A DNA stretch of 64,000 nucleotides from Candidatus Thorarchaeota archaeon. GTDB taxonomy: Archaea; Asgardarchaeota; Thorarchaeia; Thorarchaeales; Thorarchaeaceae. The stretch's first letter is position 1. Each line of letters starts with the position of its first letter. The notes under the pieces were generated by a model. That model did no database searches, was not told the origin of the DNA, and was given only the letters and a program-made list of their open reading frames with translations. Shown in pieces: positions 45,552 through 55,192 of the stretch. Made by a program: the position numbers and the translations under genes. The stretch lies in the NCBI GenBank assembly GCA_021498125.1, contig JAIZWL010000005.1, positions 121,449-185,448 on the forward strand, read 5' to 3'.

Positions 45552-46391
45552 ATGAGAGAGGTTCAAGTTTTACTAAACAAAAATGTCTTTGTCCCTGGTG
45601 AAACCATCGAGGGAACAATGACTGTAACAACGGACAAGGAATTCAAATGCAACAAGGTTGTTATGACCATTGTAGCAGAATTAACGGCAATAACAACATA
45701 TACCGATAAACACCACCATACTCGTCAAAACAAAAAGACCCGGAAGATTTTGGAAGACCATATTGTGTTAGCTAAAAAGACAACAATAGCAGAGGGAACC
45801 ACTTCTTTTGATTTCAAATATACGCTTCCATCGAATGCACTTCCAAGTTGTTCAGTGTTCTTGGGGGGTGTTACGTACTATGCCAAAGGAAATGTAGATG
45901 TTTCATGGTCTATCGATCCTTCAGATAAGACCAAGTTTACTGTCCTACCAGTACTCCAAAAGATGAAACCTCAGACTCAGACTGAGACCGTAAAACTCAA
46001 GGGTGGCGCAGAGATAATTTTTGAGATTCCTAACGATGTTCTTACTCCTAGACAACCAATCATCGTGCGAACAAGGATTATGGGTGATCCGTCAATACGC
46101 GGCATCAGATACAAGCTCATAGGATATCAGAGAAGTAAGATCAGTCTTTCAAAAGAGAGGAATGATCTGATCCTTGCTGAAAATGAGGTACCAGTTGAAG
46201 ACCTGATTGGTGGTCAAATGTCTGAGATTGTATTTAGTTTAGATGATGATTATCCAATTCAACTGGATACTAACGCCTTGAAATTGTGGTATGGTATAAA
46301 AATAACAGTGGATATTCCGCGTCGTTTAGATAAGACCGTGGAGATACCACTGATAGTTGGTATTCCAGCAGTGGATACCGATATGATGTAG
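45552..46391 (+). CDS. Arrestin-fold protein
   Basis: 279 residues with the two-lobed beta plan of arrestins. The N-lobe begins VQVLLNKNVFVPGETIEGTM, the classic strand-loop-strand opening, followed by a His-rich loop (DKHHHTRQNKKTRK) and FDFKYTLPSNALPSCSVFLG near residue 97, the usual end of the lobe's core. The C-lobe runs from about 140 (a PRQPIIVRTRIMG strand) to IPLIVGIPAVD. There is no signal peptide or membrane helix, so it should be cytosolic. Arrestin and Vps26-like proteins act as adaptors on membrane cargo in eukaryotes; a similar adaptor role here is inference. A hairpin terminator follows. Confidence 0.75.
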   Translation: MREVQVLLNKNVFVPGETIEGTMTVTTDKEFKCNKVVMTIVAELTAITTYTDKHHHTRQNKKTRKILEDHIVLAKKTTIAEGTTSFDFKYTLPSNALPSCSVFLGGVTYYAKGNVDVSWSIDPSDKTKFTVLPVLQKMKPQTQTETVKLKGGAEIIFEIPNDVLTPRQPIIVRTRIMGDPSIRGIRYKLIGYQRSKISLSKERNDLILAENEVPVEDLIGGQMSEIVFSLDDDYPIQLDTNALKLWYGIKITVDIPRRLDKTVEIPLIVGIPAVDTDMM

Positions 46392-46412
46392 CAGGTTCTC
46401 TATTCCTTCAAA

Positions 46413-46454
46413 AGTTGTGGCTGGTTGAATCCAGTCGCAACAACTTATTTTTTT
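46413..46454 (+). terminator. Hairpin terminator of the arrestin-like gene
   Basis: AGTTGTGGCTGG and CCAGTCGCAACAACT (46413-46445) pair with a small bulge around the loop TTGAAT, and a run of seven T follows. The stem starts 22 bases after the stop codon. Confidence 0.55.
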
Positions 46455-46543
46455 ATGGCTCACGATCTTTTTGATATGCTAGTGTCGCAAAAGACGGATG
46501 AGTTAGTTAGCGGATGAGGCCACACCACACTATAGACCATCAA

Positions 46544-46559
46544 TGTACAAAAATGTACA
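46544..46559 (+). promoter_or_regulatory. Two TGTACA boxes upstream of trpE
   Basis: TGTACA occurs at 46544-46549 and again at 46554-46559, ten bases (one helical turn) apart, about 24 bases before the TATA-like box. TGTACA is the TRP-box word bound by TrpY, the tryptophan-responsive repressor known from Methanothermobacter. That the same system works here is inference; no trpY gene lies in the window. Confidence 0.5.
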
Positions 46560-46582
46560 ATTTTGCTTGATTAGATACATAG

Positions 46583-46590
46583 CTTTATAT
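46583..46590 (+). promoter_or_regulatory. TATA-like box of the trp-aro operon
   Basis: CTTTATAT would place the transcription start near 46612-46615, giving a leader of about 110 bases before trpE. That leader contains a 20-codon frame at 46625-46687 with a single Trp codon, which I do not call. Confidence 0.45.
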
Positions 46591-46724
46591 TGGGTCTGAA
46601 TGGGCTGCATACTTGGTAATCACTATGACGAGGCGAAACATCCTCCATCACAGGCGGGATTGCGTTTGGACACAATCACGAAGATGAGATCATTGATGTA
46701 AGCGAGATTTTTATCGGCTGCAAG

Positions 46725-48053
46725 TTGCGGAAGATACGGCCACCAGCCTCTGATCCTTTGCAAGTCTATCATAACCTGAAGGAAGAGTATGGCGGTGAGA
46801 GTTTTCTTATTGAGTCAATGGATCCGATACGGAAGACTTCCCGATACACGATCTTAGGTTTTAACCCAGTATTCACGTTCACTGCAAAGGATAATGAAGT
46901 TGGGATAAATGAGAGTCATGCAAAGGTAGAACGCCCATATGACTATCTTCAAACCTTCTACCACCGATTGAAAAAGCAGACTCAGAACAAAGCCAACTTT
47001 GCGAACCAGCTGGTAGGCTATCTCTCGTATGATCTCGTGAAACAATTTGAAACGGTTCCAACACTGACAAATGATGATTTACTCTTCCCCGATGCTCACC
47101 TCATAGTTCCGTCAGTGGTTCTGTACTTCGACCATATCAAACGTGAAGTGTACAGCAGCGTCCCAGAGGCTGAGATACAACACCTGCTGAAACGAGAAGA
47201 ACCGCTGGAGCATATCACGGTTGGTAAAAGCAGATCGAACATAGGAAAGAGAGAGTATGAAAGAGCAGTTGAACAGGCGATCGAGCATATCTATGATGGC
47301 GACATCTTTCAAATAGTGCTCTCCCGACGAAAACAAGCTTCGTTCAAAGGGGAACATCTCCGGATTTAAGAAATCCTACGAGCGACCAATCCGTCACCAT
47401 ATATGTTCCTTCTCGAGTTCGACGAGACCTGTCTTGTTGGGTCATCACCTGAAATGCTGGTCAAACTTGAACAAGATGTACTCACTACAAAACCAATTGC
47501 TGGAACTAGACCTCGTTCCCCGAACATCGAGGAAGATGAGAAACTCAAAGTCGAATTGCTTCTTGATGACAAAGAGCGAGCCGAACACGTTATGCTGGTA
47601 GACTTGCACCGGAACGATCTTGGTCGAGTGGCGAAGTACGGGACTATCAAAGTTGACCAGTTCATGAACGTTGAGAAATTTTCTCATGTACAACATATCG
47701 TGTCACGGGTTCGAGGTATTCTAAGAGCAAATTGCGATCAATTTGATGTGCTGCGCGCGGTGTTTCCAGCTGGCACGGTCACAGGTGCTCCGAAGCCCCG
47801 AGCAATGGAACTGATCGAACAATTCGAATCAACTCGAAGAGGGCCCTATGCGGGAGTGGTTGGCCATTTTGATTTTAATGGGAACATGGACTTTGCGATC
47901 ACAATTCGCTCATTGGTCATTAAGAGCGATCAAGTGTACGTGCAGGCTGGAGCTGGTATTGTAGCGGACTCTATTCCTGAACGAGAGTTTTTCGAGACCG
48001 AGCACAAGATGCAAGCAATGATCCAAGCTCTGGGAGGGGATGTTCATGAGTAG
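46725..48053 (+). CDS. trpE: Anthranilate synthase component I, interrupted by an in-frame TAA
   Basis: 442 codons in one frame from TTG 46725 (the frame is open further upstream but has no ATG) to TGA 48053, broken by TAA at 47367-47369. Before it lie the Trp-binding FLIES motif and [19 protein letters not shown]. After it [17 protein letters not shown] continues without any shift, so a Tyr codon is the likely original (family members read LY or IY here). The catalytic half has [35 protein letters not shown] and AGAGIVADS, all intact. It makes anthranilate from chorismate with TrpG, whose gene overlaps the end. All other operon genes are intact. Confidence 0.88.
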
Positions 48054-48606
48054 AGTGGTGATCATCGATAATGTGGATTCGTTTGTTTACAATATTGCTC
48101 AGTACCTAGGAGAGCTCGGTGCCGACATTGTTGTTCTTAGGAACCATGTATCACTTGCTGATATACTGCAAAAGAACCCCGACAAAATAGTTCTCTCTCC
48201 GGGGCCGGGGCATCCCAAAGATTCGAGAGTGACCCTTGATGTGATCCGTTCGGCCGAGGTTCCCGTCTTAGGAGTCTGTCTAGGTCATCAAGCAATTGGA
48301 TACATATTCGGAGCGGAAGTTGTACGTGCAGAGAGACCTATCCATGGCAAGACCTCTCTAATCACACATACTGGAAATGGGCTCTTCACAAATCTACCTA
48401 ACCCCATCAGGGCTACAAGGTATCACTCCTTAGTCATCGATGAGACCACTCTCCCGCAGGAATTGCAAGTGACAGCACGAACTGACGACGGTCTCATCAT
48501 GGCGATCCGACACCGCTCTAGACCGCTTTTTGGTGTTCAGTTTCATCCCGAATCAATACTGACTCAAGGAGGACGGACCTTGTTGTCAAACTTTCTGACT
48601 ATGTGA
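48046..48606 (+). CDS. trpG: Anthranilate synthase glutamine amidotransferase component II
   Basis: 186 residues from ATG 48046, placed six bases after a strong GGGAGGGG; ATG 48040 is too close to that site. The class I amidotransferase triad is present: Cys in [10 protein letters not shown] and His/Glu in FGVQFHPES, with the oxyanion loop LSPGPGHP. It supplies ammonia from glutamine to TrpE. The start overlaps the end of trpE by eight bases, which suggests coupled translation and argues that trpE is, or recently was, translated to its end. The size is normal for a stand-alone TrpG. Confidence 0.95.
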   Translation: MSRVVIIDNVDSFVYNIAQYLGELGADIVVLRNHVSLADILQKNPDKIVLSPGPGHPKDSRVTLDVIRSAEVPVLGVCLGHQAIGYIFGAEVVRAERPIHGKTSLITHTGNGLFTNLPNPIRATRYHSLVIDETTLPQELQVTARTDDGLIMAIRHRSRPLFGVQFHPESILTQGGRTLLSNFLTM

Positions 48607-48618
48607 GGAGGGGTTTGA

Positions 48619-49722
48619 ATGAAGTCTATTGACACAAAACAGAGAACACCAGAATTCAGGATCGGACGAGACCTGCTTAGCGATCCTGATACATTTCGAT
48701 CCGTTCTCCAAGGGCAAGTATTTGTAATCACTGAAGACAATGTGGCACGACATCATCTTGACCGTTTCCTGAGAGGGATAGCACCACTCGATCTCAAAAT
48801 ACACACCATGATGATCGAGGGGGGAGAGGAACATAAGACGCTGGAAACAGTGGTCTCTCTCTACTCATTTCTCTCCAAGACCAAGGCAACACGATCTGAT
48901 ACGATCGTTGCATTTGGGGGAGGCGTAGTTGGTGACGTGGCTGGTTTTGTTGCGTCAACGTTCAAGCGTGGAATGAACTTTGTTCAGGTTCCCACGACGC
49001 TACTAGCACAGGTTGATGCAGCAATTGGTGGTAAGACCGGGTTCAACCTTCCCGAGGGCAAGAATCTGGTGGGCACATTCTACCGACCACAGGGAATAAT
49101 CTGTGATACTGGTACACTTGAGACCTTGGCCGAAGAAGTCTACAAGAGTGGTCTTGCCGAGGTGGTCAAGTATGGTCTCATCATAGATCCAGAAATCATT
49201 GATATTCTTCGGGCCTCGAAAAAAGAAATTCTCGAGAGAGATCATTTTATTTTAATTGGCTTGATAGCGAGATGTTACAAGTGTAAGAACCAGATCATCT
49301 CAGTTGATGAGAGAGAAGAGCTCGGGCTGCGGGAACTGCTAAACTATGGACACACAATTGGACATGCATTAGAAGCGGCCTCACACTTTGATCTGACCCA
49401 TGGCGAAGCGGTCTCATTGGGTATGGTCCTTGAGACAAAATGTGCTGTTGATGAAGGCATAGTATCCACGGATATCTTGGACATGGTTGTATCCATTCTT
49501 TCTTCTCTCGGATTACCAACTGTTCTCCCTACTGCACTTTACACCGAAGACATTCGGCCGTTTCTTCTTCAGGATAAGAAGATGCGGGGCGGAACGTTAC
49601 GAGCACCACTTCTCGTAGGACTTGGAAAGGCCAAGGTGCGAGAAGTGAGACCAACTTACTTTTTGAAGCAATTCAATGGAGGCGATGCACTTGCTTGTTG
49701 TAATGTACAAGAATGCGACTAG
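48619..49722 (+). CDS. aroB: 3-dehydroquinate synthase
   Basis: 367 residues; ATG 48619 follows GAGGAGGGG by about six bases. The NAD-binding GGGVVGDVAGFVASTFKRG, the PTTLLAQVDAAIGGKTGFN loop, the zinc ligand Glu in GLAEVVKYG, and the zinc His residues in LNYGHTIGHALE and LTHGEAVSLGM identify classical bacterial-type DHQ synthase. It converts DAHP to 3-dehydroquinate, the second step to chorismate. Many euryarchaea use a different enzyme pair here, so this organism runs the DAHP route. The C-terminus overlaps aroF by 47 bases and is Cys-rich (ACCNVQECD). Confidence 0.95.
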   Translation: MKSIDTKQRTPEFRIGRDLLSDPDTFRSVLQGQVFVITEDNVARHHLDRFLRGIAPLDLKIHTMMIEGGEEHKTLETVVSLYSFLSKTKATRSDTIVAFGGGVVGDVAGFVASTFKRGMNFVQVPTTLLAQVDAAIGGKTGFNLPEGKNLVGTFYRPQGIICDTGTLETLAEEVYKSGLAEVVKYGLIIDPEIIDILRASKKEILERDHFILIGLIARCYKCKNQIISVDEREELGLRELLNYGHTIGHALEAASHFDLTHGEAVSLGMVLETKCAVDEGIVSTDILDMVVSILSSLGLPTVLPTALYTEDIRPFLLQDKKMRGGTLRAPLLVGLGKAKVREVRPTYFLKQFNGGDALACCNVQECD

Positions 49723-50716
49723 AAAACAGATCGAGAAAGTGATCTCGACAATAGAAAAAATGGGACTTGTATCCCACATTATACCTGGGCGATCACGAGT
49801 CGCCATCGGAGTCACTGGAAATACGGGAAGAGTTGATGCGGGACAAATCGAAGTTCTTCCGGGAGTCATGGAAGTAGTCCACATCACGAAACGGTACAAG
49901 TTGACAAGTATTGAGATGAAACCCGATCGTACAGTTATTGAGGTCGATGGGATTGAGATTGGCGGTTCACGACCCGTGATCATTGCCGGGCCTTGTGCTG
50001 TAGAATCTCACGAACAACTTGTAGAGATCGCCCAGAGTGTTAGAGACGAAGGGGCAGATATGCTTCGTGGCGGGGCCTACAAACCAAGAAGCTCGCCATA
50101 TGCATTTCAGGGTCTCGGGCTTGCGGGTCTCAAGATCCTCGCAGATGCAAAGAAACGCACGGGACTACCGATCGTATCCGAGGCTCTCAATATCGAGACC
50201 TTTTCGCTCGTGGAAAAGTATGTGGACATCATACAGATCGGCGCACGAAATATGCAGAATGTGGAGTTGCTCAAACGTGCGGGTCGTTCAAAGAGACCAA
50301 TTCTTCTGAAGCGTGGCCTCTCAGCGACTCTCGAAGAGCTCCTCTTGGCCGCGGAATACATTATGTCCGAAGGGAACTACAACGTGATCTTATGCGAGCG
50401 GGGAATTCGGACGTACAACAGACACACGCGATTTACTCTTGACCTAGGAGCGATCCCGGTACTGCGAACGCTCACGCATCTCCCACTCCTTGTTGATCCG
50501 AGCCATGCTGCTGGGAGGCGAGACCTTGTACTGCCACTTGCACGAGCCGGATTAGCGGTCGGTTCTGACGGTCTCATAATCGAGGTGCATTCGAGACCTG
50601 AAGAGGCTCTTTCTGACGGCCCGCAGGCACTCACTCCAGAGATGTTTGCAAAGTTCATGCGAGAACTGGGGAGAGACCGACATCAGACGACTCAACTCAT
50701 TGCGGAGGTGTACTAG
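49676..50716 (+). CDS. aroF: 3-deoxy-7-phosphoheptulonate (DAHP) synthase with N-terminal regulatory domain
   Basis: 346 residues. Residues 1-75 form a ferredoxin-like regulatory domain (MHLLVVMYKNATRKQIEKVI) as in Thermotoga-type class I-beta DAHP synthases, where it mediates feedback by aromatic amino acids. The barrel follows with IIAGPCAVES, YKPRSSPYAFQGLG, QIGARNMQN, the Cys of LCERGIRTY and the metal-binding DPSHAAGRRDLV. It joins phosphoenolpyruvate and erythrose 4-phosphate, the entry to the pathway. ATG 49676 lies within the end of aroB; ATG 49685 is an alternative. The stop TAG abuts the trpD start. Confidence 0.94.
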   Translation: MEAMHLLVVMYKNATRKQIEKVISTIEKMGLVSHIIPGRSRVAIGVTGNTGRVDAGQIEVLPGVMEVVHITKRYKLTSIEMKPDRTVIEVDGIEIGGSRPVIIAGPCAVESHEQLVEIAQSVRDEGADMLRGGAYKPRSSPYAFQGLGLAGLKILADAKKRTGLPIVSEALNIETFSLVEKYVDIIQIGARNMQNVELLKRAGRSKRPILLKRGLSATLEELLLAAEYIMSEGNYNVILCERGIRTYNRHTRFTLDLGAIPVLRTLTHLPLLVDPSHAAGRRDLVLPLARAGLAVGSDGLIIEVHSRPEEALSDGPQALTPEMFAKFMRELGRDRHQTTQLIAEVY

Positions 50717-51736
50717 ATGATCCAAGAGACCTTACACAAGATAGTGGACCGAACTGATCTCTCCTCAAAAGAAGCGGCTTCTGCGATGTCAAACATTATG
50801 AGCGGCACGACCAGTGCACCACAGATCGCAGCATTTCTCGCAGCGATACAGATGAAGGGCGTCACCCCTGACGAGCTCTATGGGTTTGCAAAAGTCATGC
50901 GCGAAAAGGCTGTACGTATTGAGGTCCCACCAAACACGATGGACACTTGCGGGACAGGTGGCGATGGTCTTGAGACCTTCAATGTATCAACTGCTGCTGC
51001 GTTTGTCATTGCTGGAGCCGGAGTACCAGTGGCGAAGCATGGCAACAGAGGGGTCTCAAGCAGATGCGGGTCAGCGGATCTTCTAGAAGAGGCGGGCATA
51101 TCAATCAACCTGACACCCTATCAGGTGGAGAAGTGTGTCAATGATGTTGGAATCGGGTTTCTCTTTGCGCCACTATTTCATAAAGCCATGAAATACGCAA
51201 TGGGTCCACGTCAAGAACTTGGAATGCGAACGGTCTTCAATATCCTTGGTCCTTTGACGAATCCTGCACGTGTCAACTATCAGATCATTGGAGTCTACGA
51301 CCAGTCGCTTACCGAACTACTGGCAGAGGTTCTAAAGAAGCTAGGACTAAAACACGCCTTGGTGGTTCATGGTGCTGGTCTGGACGAGATCACCACTACG
51401 GGTTCCACCAAACTATCAGAAGTACACCGGGGTAGAGTAAGGACCTACACCATCGAACCGGAGGACTTTGCTCTTACTAAAACATCTCTTCAAGACATCA
51501 AAGGTGGTACACCACAAGAAAACGCCAAGATACTTAACAGAGTACTGGATGGTGATCCCTCACCGTACACCGACATTGTTCTTCTCAACGCCGGAGCAGG
51601 ATTATACGTTGCAGATCAGGTCTCGGACATCCAAGAGGGGATCGAGCTTGCACGAACAGTCATAGCCGATGGTGACGCAAGAAAATGCTTTGACATGCTA
51701 CGGACTTTTTCCGCCTCACTGGCAAGAGGAGGGTAA
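50717..51736 (+). CDS. trpD: Anthranilate phosphoribosyltransferase
   Basis: 339 residues. The start ATG follows the aroF stop with no gap, with GGAGGTG just upstream. The phosphoribosyl pyrophosphate site is MDTCGTGGDGLETFNVST, followed by AKHGNRGVSSRCGSADLLEE and GIGFLFAPLFHKAMK, all diagnostic of TrpD, and then FNILGPLTNPA. It transfers the phosphoribosyl group to anthranilate. The N-terminal helical domain (SSKEAASAMSNIMSGTTSAP) is complete and length is normal. Not fused to TrpG, unlike in some bacteria. Confidence 0.96.
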   Translation: MIQETLHKIVDRTDLSSKEAASAMSNIMSGTTSAPQIAAFLAAIQMKGVTPDELYGFAKVMREKAVRIEVPPNTMDTCGTGGDGLETFNVSTAAAFVIAGAGVPVAKHGNRGVSSRCGSADLLEEAGISINLTPYQVEKCVNDVGIGFLFAPLFHKAMKYAMGPRQELGMRTVFNILGPLTNPARVNYQIIGVYDQSLTELLAEVLKKLGLKHALVVHGAGLDEITTTGSTKLSEVHRGRVRTYTIEPEDFALTKTSLQDIKGGTPQENAKILNRVLDGDPSPYTDIVLLNAGAGLYVADQVSDIQEGIELARTVIADGDARKCFDMLRTFSASLARGG

Positions 51737-51740
51737 TTCA

Positions 51741-52541
51741 TTGAGAGCAGATTTGGGTGAATTAGTAGAATCCATCGTGGAGAAACGGGCTGTAGCAATC
51801 CCTCAGAAAAAGAGTCTCACTTCGGTATTGCAAATGGGCCATAGATCAGGGGTCAGAGTCATTGCCGAGGTCAAACCAGTCTCTCCAACAGATGGAACGT
51901 TGATGGGCAAGAACACTCCCATAGAAAAAATAGTCGCAGCCTACGAAGCAGGCGGTGCCTCAGGAATCTCGGTCTTGATCGAGCCGATACATTTTGGTGG
52001 CTCTATCGATCTGCTGAAGAGAGTCAGGGAAACGTGTAACTTGCCCGTGTTGGCAAAGGGGTTCATTCTTTCGCCGTACCATTTGGCTCAATGTGCAGCT
52101 GCTGGGGCTGATGCTTTTTTGCAGATGGTTCGCGTCGCCGAATCAATAGACCTCAGCCTGCGAGAAATGATAGAACTTGGCAGAGCGATGGAGATGGACG
52201 CAGTTGTCGAGGTTGTCAATTCTGAAGAGATGAAAAAGGCTCTCTCAGCACAGGCACGAATCATTGCAGTAAATTGTCGCAACATCTACTCCGACCTGTC
52301 GATAGATCTCAACAAGGTCCGTATCGGTCAAGATCTTCCAGATAGTATTGCACTGATCTCGGCCTCTGGGATTAACAGCGCTTTTGATCTGAAAAGAGTA
52401 TACGCACAATCTGGTAACCGCGTTGATGCAGTTCTCGTTGGAACAAGCCTAATGAGATCGGATAATCCCGAGAGAGCGGTTCGAGAACTTGTTGCCGCGG
52501 GAAACGAAGTAGTCGCAAGAGCAGAGGAGGGAGGGCATTGA
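51741..52541 (+). CDS. trpC: Indole-3-glycerol-phosphate synthase
   Basis: 266 residues from TTG 51741, chosen because AGGAGGG lies seven to thirteen bases upstream and trpD ends at 51736; the frame is open 24 codons further but that part only overlaps trpD. Barrel motifs are present: VIAEVKPVSPTDG (catalytic Lys), GGASGISVLIEP, LPVLAKGFILSPYHLAQCAA with the second catalytic Lys, AVNCRNIYSDLSID, ISASGINSAFDLK, and DAVLVGTSLM. It closes the indole ring by decarboxylation. The TGA shares bases with the TTG start of trpF. Confidence 0.95.
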   Translation: MRADLGELVESIVEKRAVAIPQKKSLTSVLQMGHRSGVRVIAEVKPVSPTDGTLMGKNTPIEKIVAAYEAGGASGISVLIEPIHFGGSIDLLKRVRETCNLPVLAKGFILSPYHLAQCAAAGADAFLQMVRVAESIDLSLREMIELGRAMEMDAVVEVVNSEEMKKALSAQARIIAVNCRNIYSDLSIDLNKVRIGQDLPDSIALISASGINSAFDLKRVYAQSGNRVDAVLVGTSLMRSDNPERAVRELVAAGNEVVARAEEGGH

Positions 52542-53185
52542 CAAGGGTACAGGTATGTGGCGTAAGAACTGTTGAAGATGCTCTCATGTGTGAAGAAGAG
52601 GGAGTAGATGCAGTCGGCTTTGTTCTTGTAGAAGGGCGCAAACGGAGTATCTCTCCCAAGACAGCACGAGAGATCGGAACTCAACTCGGTCCATTTGTTC
52701 AAAGAACTGGGATCATCCTTGAGCGATCTGTAGAGACAATTATTGCACTCGCGAGCGAAGCGGAGGTGGATGTGATTCAGACGTACTCTCAGGATCTTAA
52801 GACGATAGAGGAATTACGCGACCAAGGATTCAGAGTTGTGAATACGGTCTTAGTCACGCCAGCAGAAGAGCGCACATCAGACCAAGTTACGGCCACATTG
52901 CTGAACGAGTTGAGTGAACTCTGTGATCTGGTTCTCTTTGAACCAGTTGTTGATGGAGCATTTGGAGGACAAGGGCTTCAGCATGATTATCATCGATTGA
53001 CTCAGGACTTTCTTCCATACTGCCGAAGGTTTGCTATCGCGGGAGGACTGAATCCCAATAATGTTGGGAGCGTATTGAGACTCCAACCGTATGCAGTTGA
53101 TGTTTCATCGGGAGTTGAGAGTGAGATCGGTAAGAAGGACAGGAACTTGGTACGAGCATTCGTTGCAGAATGCAAGAGGAGATGA
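52538..53185 (+). CDS. trpF: Phosphoribosylanthranilate isomerase
   Basis: 215 residues from TTG 52538, overlapping the trpC stop as TTGA, with GGAGGGAGGG upstream. The first strand has [13 protein letters not shown] with the catalytic Cys (usually KICG; here VCG), and [18 protein letters not shown] follows. The acid Asp is in [14 protein letters not shown], a mild change from the usual LLDA form. The end has [13 protein letters not shown] and [16 protein letters not shown]. It isomerises N-phosphoribosyl anthranilate. The Leu-Asp to Phe-Glu change at the acid strand is worth noting, though the Asp of VVDGAFGG may take over. Confidence 0.92.
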   Translation: MTRVQVCGVRTVEDALMCEEEGVDAVGFVLVEGRKRSISPKTAREIGTQLGPFVQRTGIILERSVETIIALASEAEVDVIQTYSQDLKTIEELRDQGFRVVNTVLVTPAEERTSDQVTATLLNELSELCDLVLFEPVVDGAFGGQGLQHDYHRLTQDFLPYCRRFAIAGGLNPNNVGSVLRLQPYAVDVSSGVESEIGKKDRNLVRAFVAECKRR

Positions 53186-53193
53186 AACGATCA

Positions 53194-54375
53194 ATGGCTC
53201 AAAAAACATACTTTGGCGAATTCGGTGGGCAATATGTTTCAGAAGTTCTGATGCCGGCTCTTGAGGAGCTGGAAATGCAATATGAGAGAATTGCCCGGAG
53301 CAGAGAATTTCAGAAGGAACTTGAGTATTACCTTCATTACTTGGTAGGACGACCAACTCCGCTCTATTATGCTGAACGACTCTCCAATGCTCTAGGAACC
53401 GCAAAGATTTACCTCAAACGGGAGGATCTCTGCCATCTCGGTGCCCACAAGATCAACAACACTCTCGGCCAGATCTTACTTGCAAGAAGGATGGGCAAGA
53501 CAAGAATAGTTGCCGAGACCGGGGCAGGACAACATGGAGTCGCAACCGCTGCTGCTGCTGCGGCCCTAGGTCTCGAATGTGTTGTATACATGGGGGCAAA
53601 AGATGTTGTTCGTCAGTCGCTCAATGTTTATCGAATGAACCTCTTTGGAGCGAGGGTAGTTCCTGTCGAGACTGGTTCGCAGACATTGAAGGATGCGATC
53701 AATGAGGCATTGAGAGATTACGCAGCGAACAGCGAACATACTCATTATGTTATCGGCTCGGTGGTTGGTCCTCACCCGTATCCAACAATAGTGAAAGAGT
53801 TTCAATCGGTCATTGGCAAAGAAACCAGAGCACAGATCATCCAATTGGAAGACCGGCTACCAACCCATGTAGTAGCCTGTGTTGGTGGAGGTAGTAATGC
53901 GATCGGCATCTTCAATGCGTTCGTCGATGACCCTGTGAAGTTGGTGGGTATCGAAGCCGCTGGCAAGGGACTTGAATCAGGTCGGCACAGTGCGGCCATA
54001 GGCAGAGGCAGACCCGGTGTTCTCCACGGACAGAAGAGTTACTTTTTGCAGGATGTAGAGGGACAGATCATTGAGACCCACTCGATCGCTGCGGGACTCG
54101 ATTATCCGGGGGTTGGCCCGGAGCATGCATTTCTGAAAGCAACAGGAAGGGTGGCCTATGATAGTGTGACCGATGCTGAGGCATTGAAGGCGTTTCATGA
54201 TCTCTCTCGAATAGAGGGGATACTACCTGCTCTGGAGAGTTCTCATGCAATTGCATATGTTCAGCGGATTGCGAATGAGTTGACTTCTGACGACATAGTT
54301 GTGGTCTCGCTTTCCGGAAGGGGCGACAAGGATGTCTTAACATTCGCAGAAAAAAATGGAGGGATTAAAAATTAG
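53194..54375 (+). CDS. trpB: Tryptophan synthase beta chain (TrpB1 type)
   Basis: 393 residues from ATG 53194; starts at 53170 and 53182 are in frame, but the GAGGAG site (53176-53181) fits only the later ATG. The sequence has [33 protein letters not shown], the PLP lysine in [24 protein letters not shown], the phosphate loop [10 protein letters not shown] and the terminal [13 protein letters not shown]. This is the classic TrpB1 form that works with TrpA, not the TrpB2 form common as an extra copy in archaea. It joins indole and serine. Overlap with trpA is 20 bases. Confidence 0.96.
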   Translation: MAQKTYFGEFGGQYVSEVLMPALEELEMQYERIARSREFQKELEYYLHYLVGRPTPLYYAERLSNALGTAKIYLKREDLCHLGAHKINNTLGQILLARRMGKTRIVAETGAGQHGVATAAAAAALGLECVVYMGAKDVVRQSLNVYRMNLFGARVVPVETGSQTLKDAINEALRDYAANSEHTHYVIGSVVGPHPYPTIVKEFQSVIGKETRAQIIQLEDRLPTHVVACVGGGSNAIGIFNAFVDDPVKLVGIEAAGKGLESGRHSAAIGRGRPGVLHGQKSYFLQDVEGQIIETHSIAAGLDYPGVGPEHAFLKATGRVAYDSVTDAEALKAFHDLSRIEGILPALESSHAIAYVQRIANELTSDDIVVVSLSGRGDKDVLTFAEKNGGIKN

Positions 54376-55177
54376 TTCTATTGATCGGTTGGCACGAGTA
54401 TTTGAAACAGGCAAAGGCGTATACATGGCCCATGTCTACTACGGAGACCCTAGCAGTGAGTTTTCTCAGAGGCTCATTCAAACACTGATCACAAACGGTG
54501 TAGACATCATCGAATTTGGCATTCCATTTTCAGATCCCACTGCCGATGGACCAGTATTTCAGAGAGCCTGTTATAGGGCCCTACAAAATGGAATGACTCC
54601 AGCAAAGGCATTAAGGGGGATTCGGCTCATTCGAGAGGCAAACAAGACAGTACCAATCGTTGTGACGACTTATTACAACATAGTCTTCACGAGAGGCACT
54701 GACACGTTCTTGGCCCAAATTAGTGAGGCGGGGGCCGATGCATTACTCATCCCAGACATACCACTTGAAGAGAGCTCCGAACTCTTGAGCCGAAGTAAGG
54801 AACATGATATCCATCTGATTCAGATGATCAGTCCACGCACCTCTGATAGTCGAATGCAAAAGATCATGGCACAGGCACGGGGTTTTGTGTATGCAACCGC
54901 AGTTCCCGGAGTCACCGGGGTCAGAGAGAGAGTACAAGACGAGACCCTCTCCTTTGTCAAGAGAACAACACAATACTACGATATCCCTATCCTTGTTGGT
55001 TTCGGAATCTCGCGCCCTGAGCATGTCACACCTATCATAGGAGCTGGGGCAAGAGGAGTGGTCACAGGAAGTGCGGTATGTAAGATCTACGAACGCCAAC
55101 TAGACGATCCGGATGCTGCGCTTGGAGAGATCGGGAATTTTGTGGCCAGTATTTCGCAGGCCTGTTCTCAAAGCTAA
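54356..55177 (+). CDS. trpA: Tryptophan synthase alpha chain
   Basis: 273 residues. Motifs are typical: [20 protein letters not shown] with the catalytic Glu (in IEFG) and Asp (in FSDPTADG), [40 protein letters not shown] and GVVTGSAVC. It cleaves indole glycerol phosphate and channels indole to TrpB. The start lies 20 bases inside the end of trpB, so the two chains are probably made in a coupled 1:1 ratio. No clear ribosome site precedes the ATG, which fits translational coupling. Confidence 0.96.
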   Translation: MEGLKISSIDRLARVFETGKGVYMAHVYYGDPSSEFSQRLIQTLITNGVDIIEFGIPFSDPTADGPVFQRACYRALQNGMTPAKALRGIRLIREANKTVPIVVTTYYNIVFTRGTDTFLAQISEAGADALLIPDIPLEESSELLSRSKEHDIHLIQMISPRTSDSRMQKIMAQARGFVYATAVPGVTGVRERVQDETLSFVKRTTQYYDIPILVGFGISRPEHVTPIIGAGARGVVTGSAVCKIYERQLDDPDAALGEIGNFVASISQACSQS

Positions 55178-55192
55178 GGGGGCGAGGCCTCA

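Noticed and set aside
46625..46687. A 20-codon frame with one Trp codon in the trpE leader, like an attenuator peptide.
   Set aside because: Only one Trp codon, no ribosome site, no alternative hairpins seen, and classical attenuation is not established in archaea.
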